64,000 bases of DNA. Source: Ruminococcaceae bacterium FB2012. GTDB taxonomy: Bacteria; Bacillota; Clostridia; Oscillospirales; Ruminococcaceae. The stretch is from positions 87,040-151,039 of the forward strand of contig FMXS01000010.1 in NCBI GenBank assembly GCA_900104495.1. The letters run 5' to 3'. The position numbers and the translations under genes are program-made. The notes under the pieces were generated by a model. It saw only the letters and a program-made list of their open reading frames with translations, was not told the DNA's origin and did not search any database. Shown here in pieces: positions 8,790-18,718 of the stretch; within the stretch, counting starts at the first letter, position 1, and each line of letters starts with the position of its first letter.

Positions 8790-8912
8790 TTAGATTTTCA
8801 TAGCTTTCCAATTAACATCCCGAAAAGCCCCTGTGTGATTAAGGTACAGCAACAGCCCCAAAAGGGCAGCCGCAGCGAGAACTGCAGCTATAGTTATTAC
8901 CCTCTTGCGCAT
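8790..8912 (-). CDS. 40-residue single-helix membrane protein
   Basis: A small open frame starting MRKRVITIAAVLAAAALL with one long hydrophobic helix (residues 5-24) and a polar tail ending NWKAMKI. It begins one base after the stop of the giant surface protein and its own stop lies in the Maff2 ribosome site, so it is almost certainly translated by coupling. Function unknown; position suggests a small subunit or assembly factor of the transfer channel. Confidence 0.6.
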   Translation of the reverse strand: MRKRVITIAAVLAAAALLGLLLYLNHTGAFRDVNWKAMKI

Positions 8913-8913
8913 A

Positions 8914-11900
8914 TTACTTTACCTTTTTTCTTGTAGCTATCAGCAGGATAGCTCCGATAGCGAGTGCTGCGAGAGCAAATCCGACACCGCTATCGTTAGC
9001 CTCTGCTCCGGTCTTGGGAGGCTTGGAGGGAGGCGTTTCGGGTGTGGGTGTGTCATACATAACGACCTCGGTCACGTTACCATTTTCATCGACTGTGAAC
9101 CTGACATCGTTGGCTAACTCATAACCGTTGGGTGCTGTGATCTCACGGAGGATGTATTCCTTCCCGGCGATCAGCTTGCCCTCGACATAGTGAGGCTCTG
9201 TAGTGGATACCCATTCCTCAACGATCTCACCGTTCTCATCAATGATCTGGAGGTTAGCTCCGGGGAGTTCCTCATCGGTGGTGATATCTTTCTTGCTGAT
9301 TTTGACTTTGGTCGTATCGTCCTTCATCGTGATCGCATCGATCTCACCTGTCTCGGAGACAGTAAACTCGATATCTGCGGCTACCACATAACCGTCTGGA
9401 GCAGATTCCTCATGCAGAGTGTATTTATCCCCCGCAGTCAGCTTGCCTACGATCTCGTGTGCTTCCTCAGTGGATACCCACTCATCGATCAGATTTCCTT
9501 CTTCATCGAACAGCTTCATAGAAGCGCCGGGAATCTCCTTGTCGCCTGTGATATCGGTCTTGGTGATGTGTACCTTTGTGGTATCATCTACCATGTTGAT
9601 CTCATCAACGCTGCCGTCCTTAGATACCGTAAACTCAATATCTGCGGCTACAACATATCCGTCCGGAGCGCTGACCTCGTGCAGAGTGTAGGTCTCGCCT
9701 GCAGTCAGGATGCCGTCAAGATAATGCCTTTCAGCCGTTGTAGTCCACTCGTCTATGACCTTACCGTCCTTGTCGATGATCTGCAGTACAGCACCGATGA
9801 GTTCTTCGGGAACAGTTTCGGCAGGCTTCGAGGCTTCTTCCACATACTTTAGGAAGTCCTTGTATGCCAGTGAGAGTGCGTGAACTCTGCCGTCATTCTT
9901 CATTTCGAGCAGTGTGCCGATATCCTCGAGGTTAATGGGCATACCGACGATTGCATTTTCGAGGTATTCCTGGTCTACTTTTCCTGCAAGCTTATCAAGA
10001 TAGATCTGATGGATCTTTTCGGGAGTAAAGCCTATCTTTATGAGAAGGTCATATACTTCCTGTGCATCTTTATCCGTGTTGAACTCGGAGAATGATTTGA
10101 TCTCCGGCTTCTTCTCCACGATGACTGCTGTCTTGCTGATCTCGACCTTTGTGGTATCATCCTTCATGGTGACCACATCGATCTCGCCTTTCTCTGATAC
10201 CGTGAAGACAATATCAGCCGCAATGACGTAACCGTCGGGAGCAGATTCCTCATGCAGGGTGTACTTGTCGCCTGCTTTCAGCCTGCCGTTGATCTCATGT
10301 GCCTCATCGGTAGAAGTCCATTCCTCAACAATGTTTCCATCGCTATCGAACAGCTTCATCTCGGCACCTTCGACCTCTTTGTCACCTGAAATATCTGTCT
10401 TGGTGATAGAAGTCTTTGTGGTATCATCGACCATTACTATCGTGGGATTTCCGCTGTCATCGGATGCTGTTGCCTCAACACCGTTTACTGTAACAACGCC
10501 GTACTCATCAACGCTGAAGCTGATGTCTGTTGCGATGACATATCCGGTGGGAGCAGCGATTTCCTTAAGAGTGTAATCTCCTGCCTTGAGCTTGGTTACA
10601 GTATGATTTTTCTTAGTGGATTTCCACTTGTCGATGACGTTGCCGTCCTTGTCCACAAGCTGCATCCTTGCTCCGGGCAGCTCGTTTCCGTACACATCCT
10701 GCTTGGATACATCCACATCAATGGAATCATTTTCTGCTTTGATCTCGATGACCTGCTCGTTCTTGCTGATCTTTACCTTGTAGATCTTGTCAGACAGCTT
10801 GTAGCCATCGGGTGCCTTGATCTCCTTGACTAAATAATCACCGTAGGCGATTCCATCAAAACTGAAATTACCCTTGCTGTCGGAAGTTGCAGTCATCAGC
10901 GCTCTTGCCTCTGTGAACTTCTTTTCCTTCGCCTTGAAAAGACCGAACAGAGCATTCTCGAGAGGCTCGTCATTCTTGCCCACCTTTATGCCCTTTACAG
11001 AGCCGCGCTTGATGTTGTTTTCAAAAGTGCCGCAGTCGATCTCAACAGTTTTGATCTCCTGTCCTGCGTAGCTGTAGGTCACGGGATATTTCTCGCCGTT
11101 GATGACATAATGCTCATCGGTGGACAGCTCCTGAACATAGTACTTGCCGAAGGGTATCATTTTGTCGAAGGTGGCTGTCTGATCGGCCTCGAGTGCGATC
11201 TCGCTGATAAGATAATCGGGAGGCAGCACCTTGCCGTCAACACAGTACATCTTCTCTGCAGAGAAGAGTCCGAAGGTGACCTTCTTGAACTCGTCATTAT
11301 TTCCGATACCGAACAGTTCGTCCTTTTCCATGAACTTGGTCAGGTGTATCTTCACACGCTGATAGTGGTTGAAGAACTCAGCCTTTGCACCGTCATTTAC
11401 AGTTACGTTCTGACCTGCATAGGTTAGCTCAACAGTCTGAGGCTCGCTGTTCAGAACATATCCGAAGGGGGCTTCGACCTCGGTAACAATATATTTGCCG
11501 AGATACAGCGGCTCGCTTGTTGCGCAACCGTCCTCACCGGAAATCATAACAGCTGCAAGGTCTCCCTTGCCGAGTCTTTTGGTGCCGTCTGCTGTCACTA
11601 TATCCTCTGCGGCTCTAACCTCGAACTTGGCTCCTGAGAGCTTTCCGATACCAAAACCGTCTTTAGGAGCATTTTCCTGCGGGGATTTTACAAAGCCTAT
11701 GAAGACTTCGCCGTACTTCTCAACGCTGATCGTACCCTTCTGCGGGGTATCCTTCTTTGTGAGGAGAACTACATTTACCGCGTTCTCAATAGTGGAATTC
11801 GCTCTTGTTACCTTGAAAGTCACGGGAGTGCTGTCAAGCACATATCCCTCGGGAGCCTGCACTTCGACCAGAGTATACTTGCCGTAGCCGAGTGTTGCAG

Positions 11901-14900
11901 GTGTCATAACGATACCGTTGCTGTCGGTGTAGAAGGTGCTGTACTCCTTGCCATCTATAGTCATTATTACCTGTGTCTTGTCTGCGCGGTAGATCTCAAA
12001 TCCGGCACCGCCGAGAGCGACGGCCTTTCCGGTCTCCGCATCAATCTTAGTGACCTTAACAAACGCCTGATAGGGAGCATTGTTGATGACATACTCATAG
12101 GTCTTTTCGTTCTCGGTGACCTCCACCTCGAAATCAGCCGCGTACTCCGCATCATTCACGGTCTTGGTCTGGTGTACGATATACGTTCCGTATGGCAGCT
12201 CGACTGTCTTGTCATAGCCGTTCCTGTCGGTGATCAGATAATCGCGCTCATCCTCGGGAGCTTCATCGTAGCTGTTGTATGCCTTGCTGTAGACCTGGAA
12301 CTCTGCTCCTTCCTCGAAGTTCTCGACTACATTTGCATCCTCATCGGAGTGCTTGATGATAGAGATATATCCCTTCTTGATGTTGTTGTCAAATGTCTTT
12401 TTCACAGTCTCATCTGCTGTCAGAGTTGTGGTCTGCGCTGCGGGAACAACATACTTTAACGGTACATTCTTTTCCGAAATGGTGTAGGTTATGGGGTTAT
12501 CATTAACATCATAAACAGGCAGTTCCTTAAACTCTGCGATGCCCTTTTTGTTGGTAACAGCGGTGTAGGTCTTGCCATTGCCGGAAACCTCAAAGGTGCG
12601 GTCACCGATCACGCCGTCCTCAGCCTGCTTGTTGATGAGGATAGAGCCCTTCTTGCTTTCGTTTTTGAAAGTCTTTTCGGTTGTTGCATCAGCGATCAGA
12701 GTGGTTTTCTGATCTGCGGGGACAACATATCTGATAGGAACATCCTTCTCGGATATGGTGTACTCGATTGCCTTGTCATCCTTATCATATACAGGCAGTT
12801 CTGAAAACTCTGCAATGCCGTTCTTATCAGTCTTTGCAGTATAGGTCTGGCCGTTGCCGGAAACAGTAAATGTCCTGCCGCCGTTCTGACCGTCGTCACT
12901 CTGCTTGTTGATCTTGATGCCGCCCTTTTTCAGATCGTTCTTGAAGGTCTTGGTGACTGTAGCATCCACCGACAGAGTGGTTTTCTGATCTGCGGGTGTC
13001 ACATATCTGAGGGGGACATTCTTCTCCGAAATGGTATACTCGATAGGCTTGTCGTTTACATCGTACACGGGCAGATCCTTGAACTCGGCAATGCCGTCCT
13101 TATTGGTCTTGGCGCTGTAGGTCTTGCCGTTTCCGGTAACCTTGAAAGTCCTGCCGCCGTTTTCGCCGTCCTCGGCCTGCTTGTTGATCTTGATATCTCC
13201 GGTCTTGGGCTGGTTATCAAACTTTACAACAGACGCTCTGTTGACCGTTACAGTTGTTGTCTGCTCTGCGGGAACGATATATCGGAGAGGCACATCGGTT
13301 TCCATAACGGTGTAGGTTATGGGATTGTTGTTTTCATCATAAGCCTTTATATCATTCAGCTCCGCATAGCCGTCCTTATCGGTCACCACGTTATACGTCT
13401 TACCACCGCCTGTGATCTTGAACTTTACGCCCTCGATAATATCATCCTCGGCTTCCTTGAAGATCTGGATGGAGGTGTTGGCCAGCTTGTTGACAAAGGT
13501 CTTGGTGACCGTTGCATCGACTGTCAGGGTAGTTTTCTGATCTGCGGGTGCAGCGTACTTTATCGGTACATCTTTCTCGCTGATTTTATACGTGATCTTA
13601 TTGTTATTGCTGTCATAAACGGGCAGATCTCTGAACTCCGCTATACCTGTATTCGAGGTGTACCTTGTCCATGTCTTACCGTTGCCGGTGACAGTAAACT
13701 TGCGGTTAGCGACATCGTTATCCTCGGCCTGCTTGTTGACCTTGATATGCCCCTTTTTGAGCTGATTATCAAAAGTCTTGGTAACTGTCAGGTCAGCCGT
13801 GAGGGTTGTGGTCTGATCTGCAGGAGCAGCATATCTGATCGGAACATCCTTTTCAGAAATGGTGTAGGTTATCTTCTTATCGTTGCTGTCGTACACCGGA
13901 ATGCCTTTAAGTTCTGCGATGCCGTTCTCGTTAGTCTGCATAGTCCATGTTTTGCCGTTGCCGGAGATGGTAAATGTGCGGGCTCCGATCTTTCCGTCCT
14001 CTGCCTGCTTATTGATCTTGATATTACCGGTCTTGCTGTTGTTTTTGAATGTCTTAGTTACGGTAGCATCAACAGTCAGCGTCGCGGTCTGATTTGCAGG
14101 AACGACATACCTTATCGGCACATTCTGCTCCGAAATCGTGTAGACGATCTTTTTGTTATCCTTGTCATACACAGGCAGATCCTTGAACTCTGCTATACCG
14201 CTTGCATTGGTTTTTGCAGTGTAGCTTTTGCCGTTGCCTGTGACCTTGAATGTCCTGTCTCCGTTCTTTCCGTCATCAGACTGTTTGTTGATCTTGATGT
14301 TTCCGGTCTTGTTGTTGTTCTCGAACTTTGTGGTTACGGTGAAGTCCTTATCACCGGAGGTCAGGTAGACATTCTGCACCTTCGGGGTTTCGTACCTTGT
14401 ATCCACATTGATTTCGGAAACGGTGTACTTTACAGCTTTTCCTGTGGTCTGATCATACACCGGGAGATTATCAAATACAGCTATACCGCTGGCGCTTGTC
14501 TTTTTTGTAGGGTTATAGCTGACTCCTTCGAAGGTGTATGACACCTTGAATTCATGATCCTTGATAACGCCGTCATCGGCAGTCTTGTTAATCTTTATAC
14601 TGCCATATGTTTCAGTTTCTATTGATGTTATCGAACCGCCTGACATAGTATATACTTTAGGATCAAGTTCATATCCCTTCGGAGCCTTTATCTCCTTGAC
14701 ATAATAGGTTCCTTCTTCAAGAGTGGTTCTGCCTATTCCGTTTGCACCAATTGTAATTGTCGCAACCTTGTTCTTGCAGGCATACTCTGTATATACTCCA
14801 TACTGCGCCGTAGATCCGTCAACAGATGATTTTCCTACGGCATTTCCTGCTCTATTCTTTTTTGTGATGGAAAACTCCAAGGTTCTCGAAGTGATCTTGA

Positions 14901-15675
14901 AGCCATACATCTTCAGAGCAGTTGCCTTTTTGCCATCTGTCTTGTTGTTGATTACAACGCCTTCGGAACCGTTGGATTCGATTCTCCAGTGTGTGCCGCC
15001 GTCACCCTTGCCGTCACCGACAGTTGCTGTAGTGATCTTGGATGCGGGGACGCCGATCTCCTTAAGATAAGCTACAACCGCCGAGCGGGAGCTGAACTCG
15101 CCCATATATATCCAAGCGTGGTCAATACCGCCGGGATTCTGCGCTACAACGACAGAACCGGGAGTAATGGTCGAACCGTCAACACACTCCCAATATTCAT
15201 AGGTTTTAGCTGCGGTCTTATCAGCCGGGGTCGGCAGATTTGCCTTTTCTATCACGATATTCTCCGTGATACCGCCGTAGGTTATGGTTTTGGTCCCGGT
15301 AGTTCCGAGCCAGCCGAAGGTATCGGCGGGGACGGGATTGTTCTGTCCGAAGCCTGAAGTCTTATATCCGAGGTTAGTCAGAGTCCACCATACGAGGCCG
15401 GAGCAGTCGATACCCTGCGCCATAGTCTGAGAGACCGTTTTAAGGGTATATGGCGTGGAATAGGGATTTCCGCCCTTTGCACCGTAGGTGTACTTGCAGC
15501 CGAGAAGCTGCGCAGCCTGTGAAATGACCTTATCCCTGCTCGGGAACTCGATCTTCGCAGCATTGGCTGTCACTACGCCCGACATCGAACTGCCGAGCAT
15601 AGAAAAAGCGCAGAGTCCTGAAAGGAGCCCTGCGCCGATTCGCTTTATTAACTTTTTACCGATCATTTTTCTCAT
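8914..15675 (-). CDS. Giant NlpC/P60 - Cna-B repeat surface protein with sortase-like tail
   Basis: About 2,253 residues from the ATG at 15675 (a second ATG three codons on has a better spaced AAAGGAG). Signal peptide at residues 1-40 ending VVTANA. An NlpC/P60-like peptidase domain at about 45-230 shows the catalytic Cys91 in GIDCSGLVWW and His186 in GGIDHAWIYMG. Next come eight tandem Cna-B-like repeats of about 88 residues (each opening like GxIKINKQxEDG and containing GIAEFKxLPVYD), a set of diverse SpaA/Cna-B domains, then five further repeats (YTLHEESAPDGYVV). A charged helical insert of about 100 residues interrupts the last set. The end has PPKTG, a hydrophobic helix and RKKVK, an LPXTG-like anchor. 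Likely a cell-wall-cutting adhesin used for mating contact. Confidence 0.9.
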   Translation of the reverse strand: MRKMIGKKLIKRIGAGLLSGLCAFSMLGSSMSGVVTANAAKIEFPSRDKVISQAAQLLGCKYTYGAKGGNPYSTPYTLKTVSQTMAQGIDCSGLVWWTLTNLGYKTSGFGQNNPVPADTFGWLGTTGTKTITYGGITENIVIEKANLPTPADKTAAKTYEYWECVDGSTITPGSVVVAQNPGGIDHAWIYMGEFSSRSAVVAYLKEIGVPASKITTATVGDGKGDGGTHWRIESNGSEGVVINNKTDGKKATALKMYGFKITSRTLEFSITKKNRAGNAVGKSSVDGSTAQYGVYTEYACKNKVATITIGANGIGRTTLEEGTYYVKEIKAPKGYELDPKVYTMSGGSITSIETETYGSIKINKTADDGVIKDHEFKVSYTFEGVSYNPTKKTSASGIAVFDNLPVYDQTTGKAVKYTVSEINVDTRYETPKVQNVYLTSGDKDFTVTTKFENNNKTGNIKINKQSDDGKNGDRTFKVTGNGKSYTAKTNASGIAEFKDLPVYDKDNKKIVYTISEQNVPIRYVVPANQTATLTVDATVTKTFKNNSKTGNIKINKQAEDGKIGARTFTISGNGKTWTMQTNENGIAELKGIPVYDSNDKKITYTISEKDVPIRYAAPADQTTTLTADLTVTKTFDNQLKKGHIKVNKQAEDNDVANRKFTVTGNGKTWTRYTSNTGIAEFRDLPVYDSNNNKITYKISEKDVPIKYAAPADQKTTLTVDATVTKTFVNKLANTSIQIFKEAEDDIIEGVKFKITGGGKTYNVVTDKDGYAELNDIKAYDENNNPITYTVMETDVPLRYIVPAEQTTTVTVNRASVVKFDNQPKTGDIKINKQAEDGENGGRTFKVTGNGKTYSAKTNKDGIAEFKDLPVYDVNDKPIEYTISEKNVPLRYVTPADQKTTLSVDATVTKTFKNDLKKGGIKINKQSDDGQNGGRTFTVSGNGQTYTAKTDKNGIAEFSELPVYDKDDKAIEYTISEKDVPIRYVVPADQKTTLIADATTEKTFKNESKKGSILINKQAEDGVIGDRTFEVSGNGKTYTAVTNKKGIAEFKELPVYDVNDNPITYTISEKNVPLKYVVPAAQTTTLTADETVKKTFDNNIKKGYISIIKHSDEDANVVENFEEGAEFQVYSKAYNSYDEAPEDERDYLITDRNGYDKTVELPYGTYIVHQTKTVNDAEYAADFEVEVTENEKTYEYVINNAPYQAFVKVTKIDAETGKAVALGGAGFEIYRADKTQVIMTIDGKEYSTFYTDSNGIVMTPATLGYGKYTLVEVQAPEGYVLDSTPVTFKVTRANSTIENAVNVVLLTKKDTPQKGTISVEKYGEVFIGFVKSPQENAPKDGFGIGKLSGAKFEVRAAEDIVTADGTKRLGKGDLAAVMISGEDGCATSEPLYLGKYIVTEVEAPFGYVLNSEPQTVELTYAGQNVTVNDGAKAEFFNHYQRVKIHLTKFMEKDELFGIGNNDEFKKVTFGLFSAEKMYCVDGKVLPPDYLISEIALEADQTATFDKMIPFGKYYVQELSTDEHYVINGEKYPVTYSYAGQEIKTVEIDCGTFENNIKRGSVKGIKVGKNDEPLENALFGLFKAKEKKFTEARALMTATSDSKGNFSFDGIAYGDYLVKEIKAPDGYKLSDKIYKVKISKNEQVIEIKAENDSIDVDVSKQDVYGNELPGARMQLVDKDGNVIDKWKSTKKNHTVTKLKAGDYTLKEIAAPTGYVIATDISFSVDEYGVVTVNGVEATASDDSGNPTIVMVDDTTKTSITKTDISGDKEVEGAEMKLFDSDGNIVEEWTSTDEAHEINGRLKAGDKYTLHEESAPDGYVIAADIVFTVSEKGEIDVVTMKDDTTKVEISKTAVIVEKKPEIKSFSEFNTDKDAQEVYDLLIKIGFTPEKIHQIYLDKLAGKVDQEYLENAIVGMPINLEDIGTLLEMKNDGRVHALSLAYKDFLKYVEEASKPAETVPEELIGAVLQIIDKDGKVIDEWTTTAERHYLDGILTAGETYTLHEVSAPDGYVVAADIEFTVSKDGSVDEINMVDDTTKVHITKTDITGDKEIPGASMKLFDEEGNLIDEWVSTEEAHEIVGKLTAGDKYTLHEESAPDGYVVAADIEFTVSETGEIDAITMKDDTTKVKISKKDITTDEELPGANLQIIDENGEIVEEWVSTTEPHYVEGKLIAGKEYILREITAPNGYELANDVRFTVDENGNVTEVVMYDTPTPETPPSKPPKTGAEANDSGVGFALAALAIGAILLIATRKKVK

Positions 15676-15695
15676 TTCTCCTTTTGCAATAAAAT

Positions 15696-15720
15696 AGAGC
15701 CGAACGCATTGTCCGGCTCT
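15696..15720 (-). terminator. Terminator after the transglutaminase-like lipoprotein
   Basis: AGAGCCG and CGGCTCT (15696-15702, 15714-15720) form a 7-bp stem on the minus strand, followed by ATTTTATT. It separates the lipoprotein gene from the giant surface protein. Confidence 0.65.
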
Positions 15721-15741
15721 TGCTGTCATTTGCGGCATATA

Positions 15742-16752
15742 CTACGAGATAGTCCAATCTCTGTATTCACCGTTTTCATCATAGTCATACCATTTATGCA
15801 TTTCAAAAGGCTGCATATCCTTGTCATTTCCGTCGAACATTCTCTTGCATTGTCTGTTGTTCCAGAGGAAACTATGTCCCTGCGTATCCAGCACATACCA
15901 AGTTCCGTTCACCTTTACTACGCTGTAAGTGTGTCCGTACCACCCATTATCGGTGGCGAATCCGTAAGCACATTCAAGCCCTATTCCTTTGCATACAAAG
16001 TAGGTTTCCATTGAGTAATACACGCAGGAGCCCCAGCCGTTCTTTATCATCCACTTGTATACAGCTTTGGCTTTACCGTAATCCGTACCGTCATGTTTGA
16101 GCCCCCGACCTACGCTTTCGTAATAGCTTGGGGGAGTGTCTGAATACTTCAGATCTAAGACCATTGTTTCAAGGCAAGTAGCATCCTGTCCCTGAAGCCC
16201 TTTGCGCTCGATAATCTCCCATAATTCTTCAAGGTACTGATCCTCAAGACTCTTGGTCGTTGTAGTAGATGAACTCTGTCTGGGCTTTGCTGTGGTAGTA
16301 GTTGTTGAACTCTGTTTCTTCGTAGTGGATTTAGGCAGAGTTGTGGTTGTAGTACCTTGAGTAACATCATTCTTCGGAACAGAGGAGACTGTCGTGACCT
16401 TCGGCTTGCTTTCGGATACAGATGCCGATGTTATTGAACTTGACCCGGTCTTATCCGATACGCTCGCCTCGGTCTGCGAGGTGGCAGCCTCGTTTTCCCT
16501 TTCCGTTGATGTTGTACTCTCGGTGGTTTCGGAACTGGTTTCCGATTCTTCGGAAGCTATGGTCGTGCTTGATGATATGATTTCCTTTTCCTCTGCCGAT
16601 ACGGTTGTTGTGGATGCTGACGGCACCGTTGTTGTGGTGGCCGCGGTAACAGCTGCGCTGATCTCCGGTGTATCCACCTTTTCAGCCTGTGCATTATTTG
16701 CACAAGCTGACAGCAGTAATGCTATCAGACATATATACACAGCTTTTCTCAT
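15742..16752 (-). CDS. Transglutaminase-like surface lipoprotein with Ser/Thr-rich stalk
   Basis: A 336-residue lipoprotein: MRKAVYICLIALLLSACANN gives a lipobox at Cys17. Residues 25-170 are a low-complexity Thr/Ser/Glu stalk. Residues about 200-330 form a transglutaminase-like papain fold: Cys in NGWGSCVYYSMETYF, His in WYGHTYSVVKV and Asp in WYVLDTQGHS give the usual triad order. Such domains hydrolyse or cross-link peptides on the cell surface. It is transcribed toward the NlpC/Cna-B protein and is separated from it by a terminator. Processing or attaching the neighbouring adhesin is a reasonable but untested idea. Confidence 0.8.
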   Translation of the reverse strand: MRKAVYICLIALLLSACANNAQAEKVDTPEISAAVTAATTTTVPSASTTTVSAEEKEIISSSTTIASEESETSSETTESTTSTERENEAATSQTEASVSDKTGSSSITSASVSESKPKVTTVSSVPKNDVTQGTTTTTLPKSTTKKQSSTTTTTAKPRQSSSTTTTKSLEDQYLEELWEIIERKGLQGQDATCLETMVLDLKYSDTPPSYYESVGRGLKHDGTDYGKAKAVYKWMIKNGWGSCVYYSMETYFVCKGIGLECAYGFATDNGWYGHTYSVVKVNGTWYVLDTQGHSFLWNNRQCKRMFDGNDKDMQPFEMHKWYDYDENGEYRDWTIS

Positions 16753-16893
16753 ATACTCGCCCCCTTTTCCGGTTACTGTTTTTCAGTCTCCATTTTACCA
16801 CATCGGCTTGGAATTGTCTATCACTTTTTTGCAGAATGGCTTTTTATTCGACCTTTGCGACAAAACGCCTCATCGCGTTTTGTTCAGAAACAC

Positions 16894-17310
16894 TCACATG
16901 GCGACACCGAGATCCTCATCCGAGGGGAGAGGAGGAGCATCATCGTCCGTGAATTCTGCTCCGCTGTCCTCCATGCTTTCTCCGTTAGAATCGGCAGAAG
17001 CAGGAGCAGCCGTGATTTCGACCTCGGTTTTCTGCGCCTGCTCGAGCCTGAAATTGTAAGCACCGAGTACAGCCTGATTGATAGCGGTATATCCCTCGGG
17101 CGTGATCGCATGGAAGATGTCGCTGTACTTGGTCTCGCCGTTCTTGGCCTCATATTTGGTAGAGGGCATCATGGCGCGGAGTCCCTTTTCGGTATCGACC
17201 ACCCTGATGCCGTGAACGGCAAACAGGCCGTCAAGTGTTACGCTCGCCGTAGCCTTGAGCTTTGAGTCGGGCTTATCGATCATTCTGTCAATTCTTGTTG
17301 CAATCTTCAT
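16894..17310 (-). CDS. SpoVG-like regulator with acidic C-terminal extension
   Basis: A 138-residue protein. Residues 1-85 match SpoVG: MKIATRIDRMIDKPDSKLKA, then SVTLDGLFAVHGIRVVD, AMMPSTKYEA and YSDIFHAITPEGY. SpoVG proteins are small RNA/DNA-binding regulators. The remaining 50 residues are a low-complexity acidic extension ending PSDEDLGVAM, absent from chromosomal SpoVG. It follows the DUF3849/YodL gene by 19 bases. ICE-borne copies of SpoVG-like proteins are common in Clostridia; the local target is unknown. Confidence 0.85.
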   Translation of the reverse strand: MKIATRIDRMIDKPDSKLKATASVTLDGLFAVHGIRVVDTEKGLRAMMPSTKYEAKNGETKYSDIFHAITPEGYTAINQAVLGAYNFRLEQAQKTEVEITAAPASADSNGESMEDSGAEFTDDDAPPLPSDEDLGVAM

Positions 17311-17329
17311 AAGTTTATCCTTCCTTTCA

Positions 17330-18718
17330 TTAATCTATAGATATATCCTCATCCGATGACATATCCTCGCTTTCGTCCTCGGAAAGAATTGTCTCACAAA
17401 CTACCGAGCTTCTGAACTGCTCAGTATATTTACTTATCTGCTCATCGGTCAGCGATTGGGAATCGCGTTCTCCGGCTTCATTGTAACCGTCGCCGCTGAT
17501 GAAGCAGGTTCCGTGTATAAGGACCCCGCCGATTATTCTGTTGGGAGCAGAGCCGTTGATCAGAAACTCTTCATTGCACCAGCACATTGCATCGCACTTC
17601 GGCTCAAAATACACAGGCTCTATCAGCCCGCCGACTATATGCTGCATTGCATGGATATCATGGCTTATTTCCGCTGCATACGGCATCTTGTCGTTTTCAA
17701 GGATAAGCACCTTCATGACATCTTCACGGTCGGTCTGTCCGATATCGAAGTCCTCTATCTTTTTAAAGCCGAAGCTGTCAACGAAATAGAATCCCTTTTC
17801 CTTGCCTTCGCAGATCTCGACTATGTCGCTCACGGACAATGAATGTCCGCAATATCCCGGAGGAAACTGATCTGTATTGCAGCGGGTAAAGATATCTTCA
17901 AGCCTTGATGCGACCATAGTGCCGCCCCATATCTGCTTGTAGTTTTCGGCTTTGATCCCGCCATGCTCATTGGTAAAGTCAAGACTCATAAACGCATTTG
18001 TATCACCGCTTTTAAGTTGAAAGATCCGTATCTTCATCTTGGGGTCAAGAAGATCGCGTACCCTTGTCATCGCCCAATCGGGGAGATACTTGTAATCTGC
18101 GATACCGATAAAATCGCTGCGCCAGAACTGAGCCCTTTCGCCGTCACAGAGAAATCTGCCGAAGACCTTGCTGCCTATCCTGTCGGGATAACAGCCGAAG
18201 CCGCTTTCCGCAAAGAAAAGCTGACAGATCGGGTTCTTGAACTGATCCTTTAAGACCTCCGGCTTCATTATGAGGAGCTGATTCTCGTAAGAGAGTGTCT
18301 CGCCGTCCTTGATGCAGTTTTTCGATGAATACAGACCGAGCTTCGCATACTCCTTCAGCACCTGTCCTGTAAAGCCATCAAGCAGGGTAGGATGTGAGTT
18401 TGCGGCATAGTCGCCAAGCTCCCTGTCGGTCAGTGCAGAAGGGATGATACCCTTTGCCCACTCCTTATGTGCAGGCGAGAACCGCCCGTCATGCTTATGA
18501 TAGCAGATGGAAGCGGCAAGCACCCACATAGTACGGTCATAGCCGAAATTGGAGATAACGTTTTTGGCTCCTGCATCGTCAAGGATATTATTCTGATGAT
18601 AGGTGCTGATTGCTTCTTCGATAGCATTCTTGCAGGCAATGTTTTCCTTGCGGCTCTCACGGTAAAGATCAAGCTCGCCGCTGCGCTGGGCTTCTTCTCT
18701 TGAATACTTATATATCAT
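17330..18718 (-). CDS. DUF3849 - YodL - DUF3846 multidomain ICE protein
   Basis: A 462-residue protein, start chosen at 18718 because AAAGGAGG lies 8 bases upstream. Three domains are visible in order: a DUF3849-like N-terminus (YKYSREEAQRSGELDLYRES and YDRTMWVLAASICYH), a YodL-like middle (IRIFQLKSGDTNAFMSLDF through YFVDSFGFKKIEDFD), and a DUF3846-like end (KVLILENDKMPYAAEISHDI, CNEEFLINGSAPNR). These domains recur in antirestriction-like and polyvalent proteins of conjugative elements. It ends in a strongly acidic tail, SEDMSSDEDISID. The ATG overlaps the stop of the BRO gene (ATGA). Confidence 0.85.
   Translation of the reverse strand: MIYKYSREEAQRSGELDLYRESRKENIACKNAIEEAISTYHQNNILDDAGAKNVISNFGYDRTMWVLAASICYHKHDGRFSPAHKEWAKGIIPSALTDRELGDYAANSHPTLLDGFTGQVLKEYAKLGLYSSKNCIKDGETLSYENQLLIMKPEVLKDQFKNPICQLFFAESGFGCYPDRIGSKVFGRFLCDGERAQFWRSDFIGIADYKYLPDWAMTRVRDLLDPKMKIRIFQLKSGDTNAFMSLDFTNEHGGIKAENYKQIWGGTMVASRLEDIFTRCNTDQFPPGYCGHSLSVSDIVEICEGKEKGFYFVDSFGFKKIEDFDIGQTDREDVMKVLILENDKMPYAAEISHDIHAMQHIVGGLIEPVYFEPKCDAMCWCNEEFLINGSAPNRIIGGVLIHGTCFISGDGYNEAGERDSQSLTDEQISKYTEQFRSSVVCETILSEDESEDMSSDEDISID

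Noticed and set aside
13747..14541. 264-codon plus-strand frame antisense to the Cna-B repeats
   Set aside because: Shadow of a highly repetitive gene with strong codon bias; no ribosome site or family features.
8914..15675. Possible CRISPR-like array because of regular DNA repeats
   Set aside because: The period of about 265 bases is coding and diverged in every copy; no short identical repeats with unique spacers anywhere in the window.
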